Shown piece by piece: positions 1-6,672 of a stretch of DNA of 7,128 nt (position 1 is the stretch's first letter; every line of letters starts with the position of its first letter). The DNA is from an uncultured Acidimicrobiaceae bacterium. GTDB taxonomy: Bacteria > Actinomycetota > Acidimicrobiia > Acidimicrobiales > Ilumatobacteraceae. The position numbers were made by a program, and so were the translations under genes. The DNA is taken from NCBI GenBank assembly GCA_903919215.1, contig CAIXHI010000423.1, positions 1 through 7,128 on the forward strand. The letters are read 5' to 3'. Under the pieces are notes generated by a model, which did not search any database, was not told the origin of the DNA, and was given only the letters and a program-made list of their open reading frames with translations.

Positions 1-1
1 C

Positions 2-343
2 CACCACGTCTCGATCAATGTGCAGGACACGGCCGCCGCGATCGAGTTCTACACCGAGGTGCTGGGGTTCACCCAACGCGACGACCGTCCCGATTTCCGC
101 TTCGCCGGAGCGTGGCTCGACGTTGCCGGCCAGCAGGTGCATCTGATCGAGATGCCTGGTCCGGAAGACCGAGGTCAGCACTACGCGATCGGGGTAGCCG
201 ACCTCGACGCTGCAGTGCGCGAGATCCGCGCGCGTGGCATCGAGATCAGCGACCCCAAGCCGGTGGGCAGCGGACGTCAGGCGTTTCTTCACGACCCCTC
301 GGGCAACCTGGTCGAGTTGAACGAGCCGGTTCGCTCGCGGTAG
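2..343 (+). CDS. VOC/glyoxalase-fold protein, 5' partial
   Basis: The reading frame is open to the left edge and begins HHVSINVQDTAAAIEFY, the usual first strand and helix of a vicinal-oxygen-chelate domain, so the true start lies just outside the window; the in-frame GTG at 20 would cut off the first metal ligand and is not a likely start. One VOC module of about 114 visible residues is present. Candidate metal ligands in order are the His of HHVSIN, the Glu of HLIEMP, the His of QHYAIGV and the Glu of NLVELNE, which is the normal H/E/H/E set. The fold serves lyases, dioxygenases and resistance proteins, and nothing here fixes the substrate. The gene ends 180 bp before the zinc-ribbon/vapBC cassette. 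The family call is firm and the function is open. Confidence 0.85.
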   Translation, partial: HHVSINVQDTAAAIEFYTEVLGFTQRDDRPDFRFAGAWLDVAGQQVHLIEMPGPEDRGQHYAIGVADLDAAVREIRARGIEISDPKPVGSGRQAFLHDPSGNLVELNEPVRSR

Positions 344-400
344 CGACTCAGTCGGTGAGGTCGAATCGGTAGCTGCTGAGCCAGGTTGCTGTTTGCGATT

Positions 401-450
401 GGGCCGATATGTTCCGAAACACGGCGCATGGTATGGCGTCGGATCGGCCC
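401..450. promoter_or_regulatory. Inverted repeat upstream of the zinc-ribbon/vapBC cassette
   Basis: GGGCCGAT at 401-408 is the exact reverse complement of ATCGGCCC at 443-450, and inside it CCGA (414-417) pairs with TCGG (439-442). The element lies between the VOC stop and the leader ORF. It has no T-tract, so it could be a weak terminator of the upstream gene, an operator for the AbrB-type antitoxin, or a 5'-UTR structure. Which of these is right cannot be decided from sequence. Confidence 0.35.
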
Positions 451-523
451 GAGTGGCCCTGCAACAGCGGTGGCGGTGGATGGCGCGAGTCGCCGACCCG
501 CCCCTCGTCCAAGGAGATCCGAT

Positions 524-592
524 ATGTACCTCTCTGTGTTCTTGTCGCGTTCCCGCGCGGTCCCCGCCACAGCGATCGAGGGGGTGGCGTAA
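524..592 (+). CDS. 22-residue leader ORF coupled to the zinc-ribbon gene
   Basis: An ATG at 524 sits 7 nt after AAGGAG (511-516), the best ribosome-binding site in the window. The frame runs MYLSVFLSRSRAVP and on to GVA, and stops at TAA 590-592, whose last A is the first base of the next gene's ATG (TAATG). The arrangement suggests that ribosomes load here and reinitiate on the zinc-ribbon gene. The peptide has a short hydrophobic start and basic residues but no recognisable family, and contains no run of one amino acid as in classical attenuators. It could instead be an accidental short frame, but the ribosome site and the exact stop/start overlap argue against that. Confidence 0.45.
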   Translation: MYLSVFLSRSRAVPATAIEGVA

Positions 593-921
593 TGGCCGCG
601 TGCCACCTCTGCGGCCGCGAGATGACCACGGGCGCTTCGTGCACGCTCGAAGTGCTCCACCGTCACGGCCTGCCGTTCCCGATGGCCCGCTACGGCAACG
701 AACCAAGCCGGCCCGCGGCGGTCGGGCGGTGCGGCGATTGCGGTGTCGCCCCCGGTGCGTTCCACCATCCCGGCTGCGATCTGCAGGACTGCCCCGCGTG
801 TGGCGGGCAACTGCTCTCGTGTGGGTGCAGCTTCGACGAAGACGGGTTCGAGCAGGACGATGACGAGGACGAGCAGGACGGCGAGTTCGACCTCGACGGG
901 CGTGAGGGAAATGGCTGGTAG
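592..921 (+). CDS. Small zinc-ribbon protein with acidic tail, function unknown
   Basis: The 109-residue product has ten cysteines: C4 and C7 (CHLC), C17, C47 and C50 (CGDC), C62, C67 and C70 (CPAC), and C77 and C79 (CGC), plus an HH pair at 58-59. The stretch HHPGCD, CPACGGQL, SCGC resembles a widespread bacterial family of zinc-ribbon proteins without assigned function, recognised here from memory of the motif. Residues 82-105 form a strongly acidic tail (DDDEDEQD). The ATG at 592 was chosen because it follows GAGGGGG and overlaps the leader stop; the frame stays open upstream to 409, but that extension looks non-coding. The last 11 bases overlap the antitoxin gene if that gene starts at 911. 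Structural zinc is likely. The acidic tail could mimic nucleic acid or contact a partner, which is speculation. Confidence 0.7.
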   Translation: MAACHLCGREMTTGASCTLEVLHRHGLPFPMARYGNEPSRPAAVGRCGDCGVAPGAFHHPGCDLQDCPACGGQLLSCGCSFDEDGFEQDDDEDEQDGEFDLDGREGNGW

Positions 922-1168
922 CGTATTCCCTGTGGAAGCCACCATCGACAGTGTCGGCCGTATCGTCCTCCCGAAAGCGTTGCGCGACCAGTTGGGGCTC
1001 ACCCCTGGCACCGTGGTCGACGTCACTCAATACGGCGACGGGTTGCACGTGGCTCCAGGCGGTCGCACGGCCCGCTTGGAGCGCCGCGACGGGTTGCTCG
1101 TCGCCACCTCCGACACGCCGATCGGCGACGGCGACGTCTTCGCATTACTGGAATCGATCCGCCGGTGA
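911..1168 (+). CDS. vapB: VapB-like antitoxin, SpoVT/AbrB DNA-binding domain
   Basis: The 85-residue product carries the swapped-hairpin AbrB signature ATIDSVGRIVLPKALRDQLG (with GLTPGT after it) near the N-terminus. A short C-terminal tail ending DVFALLESIRR would bind the toxin. In this family the N-terminal domain dimerises and binds the operon promoter, and the tail inhibits the PIN ribonuclease. The start is uncertain: ATG 911 overlaps the zinc-ribbon gene and has GAGGG only 2 nt away, whereas GTG 932 gives the usual family N-terminus (78 residues) and lies 7 nt after TAGCGT, so it could be a leaderless start. The gene overlaps the toxin start by GTGA (1165-1168). Autoregulation is expected from the family, not shown. 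Confidence 0.85.
   Translation: MAGSVFPVEATIDSVGRIVLPKALRDQLGLTPGTVVDVTQYGDGLHVAPGGRTARLERRDGLLVATSDTPIGDGDVFALLESIRR
919..924 (+). promoter_or_regulatory. Possible -10 box for leaderless vapB transcription
   Basis: TAGCGT fits the actinobacterial TAnnnT -10 pattern and lies 7 nt before GTG 932, the alternative antitoxin start. No clear -35 is seen. It would allow vapBC to be expressed separately from the zinc-ribbon gene. Confidence 0.25.
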
Positions 1169-1575
1169 CCAGATGGCTGGCGGACTCCAGCGTGGCGGTA
1201 CCAATGGTGCAGGCGTCACACGCCGCCCATCAGCGAGTACGTGAGGTAGTGGGCAAGCGCAGTGTCGGCCTGCCGGCGCACGCTGCGGTGGAGACGTATT
1301 CCGTCCTCACCCGGTTGCCGGGCGACGCCCGCCTTGCCCCGGGCGACGCGGCAACGCTGCTGGCGTCACGATTCCCGAAGCGGCTGGCGCTCGACGCAGA
1401 CACTCAGGCGCGGTTGGTGGACGACCTGGCAGCGGCTCATGTTGCTGGTGGTGCCGTCTACGACGCGATCATCGCACTGACCGCTCGGCATCACCGGTCA
1501 ACCCTGCTCACACGTGACAGCCGAGCGGCCGCCACCTACCGGGCGCTCGGGGTGGAGTTCGAGTTGGTCCTCTGA
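1165..1575 (+). CDS. vapC: VapC-like PIN-domain ribonuclease toxin
   Basis: The 136-residue product is a complete single PIN domain. The four acidic residues that bind the catalytic magnesium are present: D7 (WLADSS), E43 (AVETYSVL), D100 (AVYDAIIALTA) and D118 (LLTRDSR). VapC toxins cut specific RNAs such as tRNA or rRNA loops when freed from the antitoxin. The GTG start overlaps the antitoxin stop by 4 bp, the usual translational coupling of vapBC pairs. The first motif is ADSSV rather than the common VDTSV, a mild change. The length is normal and there is no frameshift, so the toxin looks intact and active. The RNA target cannot be predicted. Confidence 0.88.
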   Translation: MTRWLADSSVAVPMVQASHAAHQRVREVVGKRSVGLPAHAAVETYSVLTRLPGDARLAPGDAATLLASRFPKRLALDADTQARLVDDLAAAHVAGGAVYDAIIALTARHHRSTLLTRDSRAAATYRALGVEFELVL

Positions 1576-1630
1576 GGAGACTCGGCACCGCCGTCGCCAC
1601 TGGACGTGCGGCCCGTGGTAAGAACCGCAC

Positions 1631-1902
1631 ATGTCTGGTCCAGTTGATTTCGTGACCGTCTCGACCGAGGGTCTCCAGTCGTCGCCGGTGGCAGCTGCCC
1701 TCGCCGGTCTGCGTGCCAACGAGGCTCGATATTTCAAGAACAAGTACGACCACGTCTTCACTAACGAGGCAGCCAGCACCAAGTCGGCGACGGCATGGAC
1801 ATCCCCGGCGAACTGGCCGAGCGGTTCAAGTTCGCTCGCCAGAAGTCGAAGCTCGCGGGCACGATTCGCGGTTCCTACTTCGTGATCAAGGGCACATACT
1901 GA
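1631..1902 (+). pseudogene. Small unrecognised gene broken by a -1 frameshift
   Basis: The frame from ATG 1631 reads like a real protein at first (ARYFKNKYDHVFTNEAAST), then turns into a serine/arginine-rich string and stops at 1885. From about 1795 the frame shifted by -1 becomes convincing instead: MDIPGELAERFKFARQKSKL, then AGTIRGSYFVIKGTY and a stop at 1900-1902, with nearly all codons ending in G or C. In that second frame a TAA at 1762-1764 bars anything further upstream. The simplest reading is one gene of about 90 codons that lost a base between about 1765 and 1795. Alternatives are a sequencing error or two separate short genes. No slippery heptamer is present, so programmed frameshifting is unlikely. 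The family is not recognised; the joined product would be basic and aromatic-rich, with no membrane segment. Confidence 0.5.
1895..1900 (+). promoter_or_regulatory. Possible -10 box of the second VOC gene
   Basis: CATACT (4 of 6 matches to TATAAT) ends 7 nt before ATG 1908, and no Shine-Dalgarno lies in between. This fits a leaderless transcript. It overlaps the end of the frameshifted gene. No -35 element is evident. Confidence 0.25.
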
Positions 1903-1907
1903 CTCGC

Positions 1908-2297
1908 ATGCAGCAGCGACCCGCCGTCACGGTGATCGAACTCGACCATCTGGTGCTCAAGTGCGCAGATGTGGAGACGACACTTCGCTGGTACCACGAA
2001 CGCCTCGGACTCGAGACTTTGCGTGTCGAAGAGTGGCGTGCGGGCCATGTGCCATTCCCTTCGGTCCGAGTCAACGCCGCCACGATCATCGACCTGATCG
2101 CCGGCGCCCGCGACGACGGCCGACTCGACCACTTCTGTCTGGTCGTCGCCCCCACCGATCTTGCCGCGCTCGCTGCCACCGGCGAGTTCGAGGTGCTCGA
2201 AGGGCCCGTCACCCGCTTCGGCGCCCGCGGCGACGGCACCTCGCTGTACGTGCGCGACCCCGACGGCGCGACGGTGGAGCTCCGCTACTACGCGTAG
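1908..2297 (+). CDS. VOC/glyoxalase-fold protein
   Basis: The 129-residue product is one VOC module: the first strand IELDHLVLK, the helix ETTLRWYHERLGL, the middle strand DHFCLVV, and the closing YVRDPDGATVELRYY. Candidate metal ligands are H14, H75 and E124; the position that usually holds the second ligand appears to be D62 (IIDLIAG). The product resembles the glyoxalase/bleomycin-resistance/dioxygenase superfamily, but no substrate can be named. ATG 1908 begins 5 nt after the frameshifted gene; GTG 1932 would also retain the whole fold. It differs from the VOC gene at the left edge and does not look like a recent duplicate. The gene is convergent with the sulfatase operon. Confidence 0.85.
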   Translation: MQQRPAVTVIELDHLVLKCADVETTLRWYHERLGLETLRVEEWRAGHVPFPSVRVNAATIIDLIAGARDDGRLDHFCLVVAPTDLAALAATGEFEVLEGPVTRFGARGDGTSLYVRDPDGATVELRYYA

Positions 2298-2326
2298 CGC
2301 AACGTTCAGCTCGGTGGATCGGGCCG

Positions 2327-2351
2327 CCAGCGGGCCGAAGTGGGCCGCTGG
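2327..2351 (+). terminator. GC-rich hairpin after the VOC gene
   Basis: CCAGCGG (2327-2333) pairs with CCGCTGG (2345-2351) across an 11-nt loop, 30 bp after the VOC stop. There is no T-tract, as is common in high-GC genomes, so terminator function is only plausible. The right arm is part of a small tandem repeat of TGGGCCGCTGG. Confidence 0.3.
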
Positions 2352-2367
2352 TGGGCCGCTGGTGGGC
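2341..2367. repeat. 11-bp tandem repeat, two and a half copies
   Basis: TGGGCCGCTGG occurs at 2341-2351 and 2352-2362, followed by a partial TGGGC. It lies in the convergent intergenic region and overlaps the hairpin described at 2327. Confidence 0.7.
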
Positions 2368-2420
2368 ACGTAGCCAGTTGTTCGCCACCCGCTGCCCCTG
2401 CCGTGCCCACCCCACCCAGG

Positions 2421-2546
2421 TTGGGCGCGATTCGTGTCGCTGGTGACTCGGCCGTTCATGGTTGGGCGCGATTCGTGCCGTCGGTGTCCGGCCCAGCTCC
2501 CACGGGTGCGGTTCATGCGCAGCAACGGCACGAACCGCGCCCGTTG
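2421..2546. repeat. Dispersed inverted repeat element, locus 1
   Basis: This stretch has two forward copies of the core GGGCGCGATTCGTGCCG, at 2423-2439 (one mismatch) and 2464-2480. They are followed by a conserved segment CCAGCTCCCACGGG, then a hairpin with GGGTGCGGTTC at 2504-2514 and GAACCGCGCCC at 2532-2542. The right arm lies within an inverted core at 2526-2542. The same order of parts recurs at 6709-6812. It fills most of the 308-bp gap between the convergent VOC and sulfatase genes, which otherwise holds only the short hairpins listed. No ORF with coding character covers it, and no transposase is nearby. It resembles a REP/REPIN-like palindromic element, but the family is not one I recognise. 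Confidence 0.75.
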
Positions 2547-2586
2547 AACCGGGCGCGCCGCGGTGGCCAAGTCGCCGGGGGCGCCA

Positions 2587-2600
2587 GCGGGCACGCCCGC
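2587..2600 (-). terminator. Short hairpin just after the sulfatase stop
   Basis: GCGGG (2587-2591) pairs with CCCGC (2596-2600) over a 4-nt loop, 5 bp beyond the sulfatase stop codon on the minus strand. It is GC-rich without a T-tract, and short, so its role as terminator of the operon is tentative. Confidence 0.25.
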
Positions 2601-2605
2601 CAGCA

Positions 2606-4939
2606 TCACTGCGTGCTGAGGCTGGCTTTGAACAGACCTTCGGCCATCGCGGCCTTCACGGCGGCGCCCGGCTCGCTGCGCCGCTCGAGGGTGACCCCGA
2701 CGATCAACCCGGTGAAGTCCACATCGTGACCGTACGGGCCGACGGGTGAGCCCGTGTCGGTGCCAACATCGAACGTCTCGCCGCTCATCGAGAACACGAG
2801 TGGCACCGTGCGCGGGATACGTGCGTGATCCGTGGCCCGGCCGTCGACGATCAGCACCAACTCGCCACCGGTGCCGAAACCGCCGTCGTGGTCGTACACC
2901 GCCTCGATCGTGTGCCGCCCGGCGGCCAGCGCGGTGCCGCGCACGAACGTGAGGTCGTGGCCGAAGCAGTTGTAAAGGAACACGGGTTGCCCGTGTTCGA
3001 AGTACATGCTCCAGCCGGCCATGTTGCCGCCCTGGCAGGCGACGACACCAGACGCTGGTGCGTCCGATAGCAGCACCTCGCCGGCGATGCGCCACGAACA
3101 GTTCTTCAGGTTCACCACCGAACTCTCGGGCATCCGTGTGTGCGCAGTGGTGTACGTCATCGTCTGCAGATCGCCCAGTGTGTTCGGCACCGAAAACTCG
3201 CCGTGGCGTGGCGAACCGGCATCGCGCAACGGGTACACCCCGTGGCGCAGCGCCTCCTCGTGGAACAACTGCTGCAGCTCGGCCAACTTCTCGGGATGCT
3301 GCGCCGCAAGGTCGACGGACTGGGAGAAGTCGTTGGCCACGTCGTACAGCTCCCACACCTCTTGCGGTCCGTCGAACTCCAAACCCTGCAGACGGATCCA
3401 GGGCAGGCGACCGTGGAAGCACGACGCGATCCAGCCGTCGTGATAGATCGCCCGGTTGCCGAGGATCTCGAAGTACTGCGTGGTGCGACGGCTGGGGCCG
3501 TCGGTCTCGAACGTGTACGTCATCGAGGTGCCGTGGATCGCCATTTGTTCGATGCCGTTCACCCGCTCGGGCGGCGTGATGCCCGCGGCTTCGTAGACGG
3601 TGGATGCGATGTCGACGACGTGATGGAACTGCGAACGCAGCGCACCGGCATCGGCGATACCTCGCGGCCACGAGACCGCCAGCGCGTTGCGTGTGCCGCC
3701 GAAGTGTGAGGCCACCTGCTTCATCCACTGGAAGGGCGCGTCGAGTGCCCACGCCCAGCCGATGTTGAAGTGGTTCTCGCAACGCTCGGTGCCGAAGTCG
3801 GCGATTCGTTCGAGCAGCCACTCCGGGTCTTCAGGTACGCCGTTCTGGAACGATGGCGCACTCCACGCGCCATGGATCGTTCCCTCCGCGGACGCTCCGT
3901 TGTCGCCGCTGAGATAGATCACCAGCGTGTTGTCGGCTACGCCCAGGGCCTCGAGTTCATCGATCACGCGGCCGATGTGATGGTCGGTGTGCGCGAGGAA
4001 CCCGGCAAAGCATTCCATCAACCGCGTCGCAATCGGGCGGAAGCGCTCGGGGTAGTCGTCCCATGCCGGGATCTGCTCGGGCCGCGCCGTCAGCGCGGTG
4101 CCCGGTGGGATGACACCGAGCTCGAGTTGGCGTTGGTAGATGTGCTCGCGCAGCGCGTCCCACCCGTCGTCGAACGCCCCGGCAAAGCGGTCGATCCACT
4201 CGCTCGGGGCATGGTGCGGTGCGTGCACTGCCGGCGTGGCGAAGTAGCTGAAGAACGGGCGGTCGGGTGCCGACGCGACGTGACGGCGCATCCAGGTGAT
4301 CGCCTGATCGGCGAGATCCTCGGTGAGGTGGTAGCCGGGCTTCCGTAGGTGCGGGTTGATCGGTGTGGTCTGGTCGTACACCGGCGGTTCCCACTGCGAG
4401 GCCTCTGCACCGATGATGCCGTAGAAGCGGTCGAAGCCCATGCCAGTCGGCCAGCGATCGAACGGACCGGCCGGCCCTTGTTCCCACGAGGGCGCGAGGT
4501 GCCACTTGCCGAAACACGAGGTGGCGTAACCCGACATGCGCAACACCTGCGCAATCGTCGCCGCTTCGGGGGGGATCGCCGAGTCGTAGCCGGGGAACGA
4601 GTTGGCGATCTCGGTGATCCCGCCCATGTGCACCGAGTGGTGCTGGCGACCTGTCAACAGGGTGGCCCGCGTGGGCGAGCACAGCGCTGTGGTGTGGAAC
4701 TGGTTGTATCGCAGACCGCGATCGGCCACCTTCTGGAACGCGGGCGCCAGCACCGGCCCGCCGAACGTGTCGAACGAACCGAAGCCGACATCGTCGAGCA
4801 TGATCAGCAACACGTTCGGGGCACCATCGGGTGCGCCGCCGCGGGTGAGCCGACGCGGCGTCGATTCGGAGATGAGCCGTCCGATGCTGCCATCGAAGCG
4901 TGGTGTGCCGTGGGGGAGCGAAGTCGGCTCCACGGTCAC
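2606..4939 (-). CDS. Type I (formylglycine-dependent) sulfatase, arylsulfatase-like
   Basis: The 777-residue product is an alkaline-phosphatase-superfamily sulfatase that hydrolyses a sulfate ester. Key parts in order: NVLLIMLDDVGFGS with metal ligands D49 and D50; the sulfatase signature CSPTRATLLTGR, whose C87 would be oxidised to formylglycine; R91; K145 and H147 in FGKWHL; H239 in ATPAVHAPHH; D346 and N347 in LSGDNGAS; and K407 before SHFGGTR. All catalytic positions look intact. Residues from about 600 to 757 form an extra, probably beta-sandwich, C-terminal domain, as seen in large arylsulfatases. Start choice: GTG 4939 gives a GTGA overlap with the upstream gene's stop; ATG 4975 and a frame open to 5089 are possible but overlap more. 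No signal peptide is visible, suggesting a cytoplasmic enzyme. The maturation enzyme is not in the window. The substrate is unknown. Confidence 0.92.
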   Translation of the reverse strand: MTVEPTSLPHGTPRFDGSIGRLISESTPRRLTRGGAPDGAPNVLLIMLDDVGFGSFDTFGGPVLAPAFQKVADRGLRYNQFHTTALCSPTRATLLTGRQHHSVHMGGITEIANSFPGYDSAIPPEAATIAQVLRMSGYATSCFGKWHLAPSWEQGPAGPFDRWPTGMGFDRFYGIIGAEASQWEPPVYDQTTPINPHLRKPGYHLTEDLADQAITWMRRHVASAPDRPFFSYFATPAVHAPHHAPSEWIDRFAGAFDDGWDALREHIYQRQLELGVIPPGTALTARPEQIPAWDDYPERFRPIATRLMECFAGFLAHTDHHIGRVIDELEALGVADNTLVIYLSGDNGASAEGTIHGAWSAPSFQNGVPEDPEWLLERIADFGTERCENHFNIGWAWALDAPFQWMKQVASHFGGTRNALAVSWPRGIADAGALRSQFHHVVDIASTVYEAAGITPPERVNGIEQMAIHGTSMTYTFETDGPSRRTTQYFEILGNRAIYHDGWIASCFHGRLPWIRLQGLEFDGPQEVWELYDVANDFSQSVDLAAQHPEKLAELQQLFHEEALRHGVYPLRDAGSPRHGEFSVPNTLGDLQTMTYTTAHTRMPESSVVNLKNCSWRIAGEVLLSDAPASGVVACQGGNMAGWSMYFEHGQPVFLYNCFGHDLTFVRGTALAAGRHTIEAVYDHDGGFGTGGELVLIVDGRATDHARIPRTVPLVFSMSGETFDVGTDTGSPVGPYGHDVDFTGLIVGVTLERRSEPGAAVKAAMAEGLFKASLSTQ

Positions 4940-6660
4940 AGAGCATCCGTGGTGAACGACGGGTGGTCGAGGCATGCGAACGCACGCACGACCTGATCGC
5001 GGCAATCGGCGGGTTCGCACACGACCGACCCAGTTGCGAGCAACGAACTCAACGACACGTCGGCGCCGCCAGCGAGCAGCGCCGCCCACATCGCCTTGCT
5101 GCAGCGCAACGTGACGTGAGCGCCGTCGCCGTTGGAGGTGGCCGCGATGTGATGGCGGAAGTGCAGTCCCGCGCGTTCGCCGTCCAGCTCCACTGCGACG
5201 TGTAGATCGATACCTTCAGCGCGGTCTGGGTCGAGCAGGACGCGCAGCACATGCACCGCGAGTTCGGTCGGCCAGCGCAGCACCTGTTGGCGCTGGAAGC
5301 GATGCTGATCGAGACGGCTCGTGTCGATCGCGCCATCGGCCGCGAGCGCCCGCGTGAGACACCAGTTGCGGATGTTCGCCGATGTGCTGCGCTGCGCCAC
5401 CAACCGCAGCGCGGCTGCGAGCAGTGTCCGATCGTCGTTGTCGGCGTCGGTGCGCTTGGCGAGCAGGCCCGCCAGTTCCAGCGCCCAGCGAAGGTCATTG
5501 ACGAGCGCGCCACGGCAGCGATCGCGAACCGCGTCGACACCGCCCATCGCATCGATGAACCGATCAGCGCGCGCATCCGGGGCATGCGGGAACAGGTGCT
5601 GCGGGTCGCCGTCGAAGAAGCCGAACAGACCTGATCGCACCTGCCGTGTGTGGTGCTCCACCACGCCGTACAACTCGGTGGTCATCCAGTCGTCCTGGTA
5701 CACGTCGGGCATGACGACCCGGTGCGCCAGTTCTTCACTGCTCGCACCGCGGTTCGTCCACCGGACGGTCTGATCCCAGACGAACTGAATCGAGTCGCGG
5801 TACAGCGTCACGCGTTCGGTGATCTCATCGGCGCCACGCATCGGCGGGCCATGTGTGGCGATCAGGTGGTGCGCCCCGAGCGAACGCAGATGGTCCAGCC
5901 CGCGCAGCAGCACCCGCGGGTCGCGATACTCCTCGCCGCGAATGGCGAAGATGTTGAACAGCGCCGGCCAGACGATGTTGTGGACCGCGAGGCCGAGCGC
6001 TGGGAACCAGAACGTCACCGAGTCGTCGGCGTCGGATGGTGCGGGCTGGACGTGCACGTCCAGCCCGGCGACGCGGATGACGGTGGGGCCGTCGAACGTT
6101 TCGGTCGGTGGCACATGCCCGAGTGTGAACGGGGCATGCTCGCCCAAGCGGTACGCCAGCCCGAGGCCCACGTTCACCAAGCCATCGGGCCCGTCGAGGG
6201 GTAACTGCAGCGCGAACTGTTCGATCAGACCGCGGGCGTACGCGGGTGCGACCTCGGTGGCGGCGCGCAGCAAGTTGCCTTCCAGTCGGGTGTGCCCCCA
6301 GATCGGGAGGTCAGCGCCGCCCCGTTCGTCGATCACGGCGCGTGTGCCCTGCACATAGTGGAAGTGCGTGTAGAGCACCGCGACGATCGGCTCGCGCGTC
6401 ACCGTGCGCAGCGCGGCGATCGCCGCACGCATCTCCTCCACGCTCTCACCGCTGTCGATGGCGATGATGCCCTCGGGGCCGCGCACGAATGTCTGGTTGG
6501 ACAAGCCGTTGCCAACGAGGCACCACGCGTCGGTGCCGACATGGTGGAGCGCGCGAACGAGCCGGTCGCTGTGCGCGAGATGCTCCTCGTGGCCGACCTG
6601 TCCGCGCGGCCCTGTCACAGTGCGCGACGAGTCGCGCTCGAAGCTTCTCGGTTCCAACAT
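4936..6660 (-). CDS. Metallo-beta-lactamase-fold alkylsulfatase-like protein
   Basis: The 574-residue product has the three-part plan of SdsA/BDS1 (type III) alkylsulfatases. These are an N-terminal metallo-beta-lactamase domain (about 35-275, with NGLSNQTFVRGPEG and IIAIDSGES), an alkylsulfatase dimerisation domain (about 345-440, HLFPHAPDARADRFIDAMGG, then LRWALELAGLLAKR), and an SCP2-like C-terminal domain (about 455-570). The metal motif is unusual: THFHYVQG keeps H99 and H101 but has V103 and Q104 where the family motif HxHxDH has Asp and His. H270 (IATHGPP) is kept, and H227 stands near the usual bridging Glu. Activity may therefore be altered. ATG 6660 is the first possible start, since an in-frame TAG lies at 6670-6672. 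There is no signal peptide. It is first gene of the operon with the type I sulfatase. SdsA membership is firm; an alkylsulfatase reaction is not. Confidence 0.82.
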   Translation of the reverse strand: MLEPRSFERDSSRTVTGPRGQVGHEEHLAHSDRLVRALHHVGTDAWCLVGNGLSNQTFVRGPEGIIAIDSGESVEEMRAAIAALRTVTREPIVAVLYTHFHYVQGTRAVIDERGGADLPIWGHTRLEGNLLRAATEVAPAYARGLIEQFALQLPLDGPDGLVNVGLGLAYRLGEHAPFTLGHVPPTETFDGPTVIRVAGLDVHVQPAPSDADDSVTFWFPALGLAVHNIVWPALFNIFAIRGEEYRDPRVLLRGLDHLRSLGAHHLIATHGPPMRGADEITERVTLYRDSIQFVWDQTVRWTNRGASSEELAHRVVMPDVYQDDWMTTELYGVVEHHTRQVRSGLFGFFDGDPQHLFPHAPDARADRFIDAMGGVDAVRDRCRGALVNDLRWALELAGLLAKRTDADNDDRTLLAAALRLVAQRSTSANIRNWCLTRALAADGAIDTSRLDQHRFQRQQVLRWPTELAVHVLRVLLDPDRAEGIDLHVAVELDGERAGLHFRHHIAATSNGDGAHVTLRCSKAMWAALLAGGADVSLSSLLATGSVVCEPADCRDQVVRAFACLDHPSFTTDAL

Positions 6661-6666
6661 GCGGCG

Positions 6667-6672
6667 ATGCTA
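6667..6672 (-). promoter_or_regulatory. Possible -10 box of the sulfatase operon
   Basis: On the minus strand TAGCAT ends 6 nt before ATG 6660 and fits TAnnnT. An AGGAGG at 6678-6683 is 17 nt from the ATG, too far for a normal ribosome site, so a leaderless transcript is the better reading. No good -35 is seen. Confidence 0.35.

Noticed and set aside
386..413. Promoter TTGCTG, 16 bp, TATGTT upstream of the leader ORF
   Set aside because: The -35 match is poor and the -10 has only four of six bases, so it is too weak to list as a feature.
409..591. N-terminal extension of the zinc-ribbon protein to ATG 409
   Set aside because: The extension has no ribosome site and no domain, and it crosses the inverted repeat at 401-450. 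ATG 592 has GAGGGGG and overlaps the leader stop.
289..1026. A 245-codon open frame on the minus strand
   Set aside because: It is antisense to the zinc-ribbon and vapB genes, which have clear motifs and gene overlaps; this frame shows no recognisable family.
1875..3821. A 648-codon open frame on the minus strand
   Set aside because: It overlaps the sulfatase in another frame and the second VOC gene on the opposite strand. Its product is arginine-rich with no domain, which is typical of shadow frames in GC-rich DNA.
3957..4985. A 342-codon minus-strand frame inside the sulfatase
   Set aside because: It is an out-of-frame arginine-rich reading of the sulfatase, whose own frame carries all catalytic motifs.
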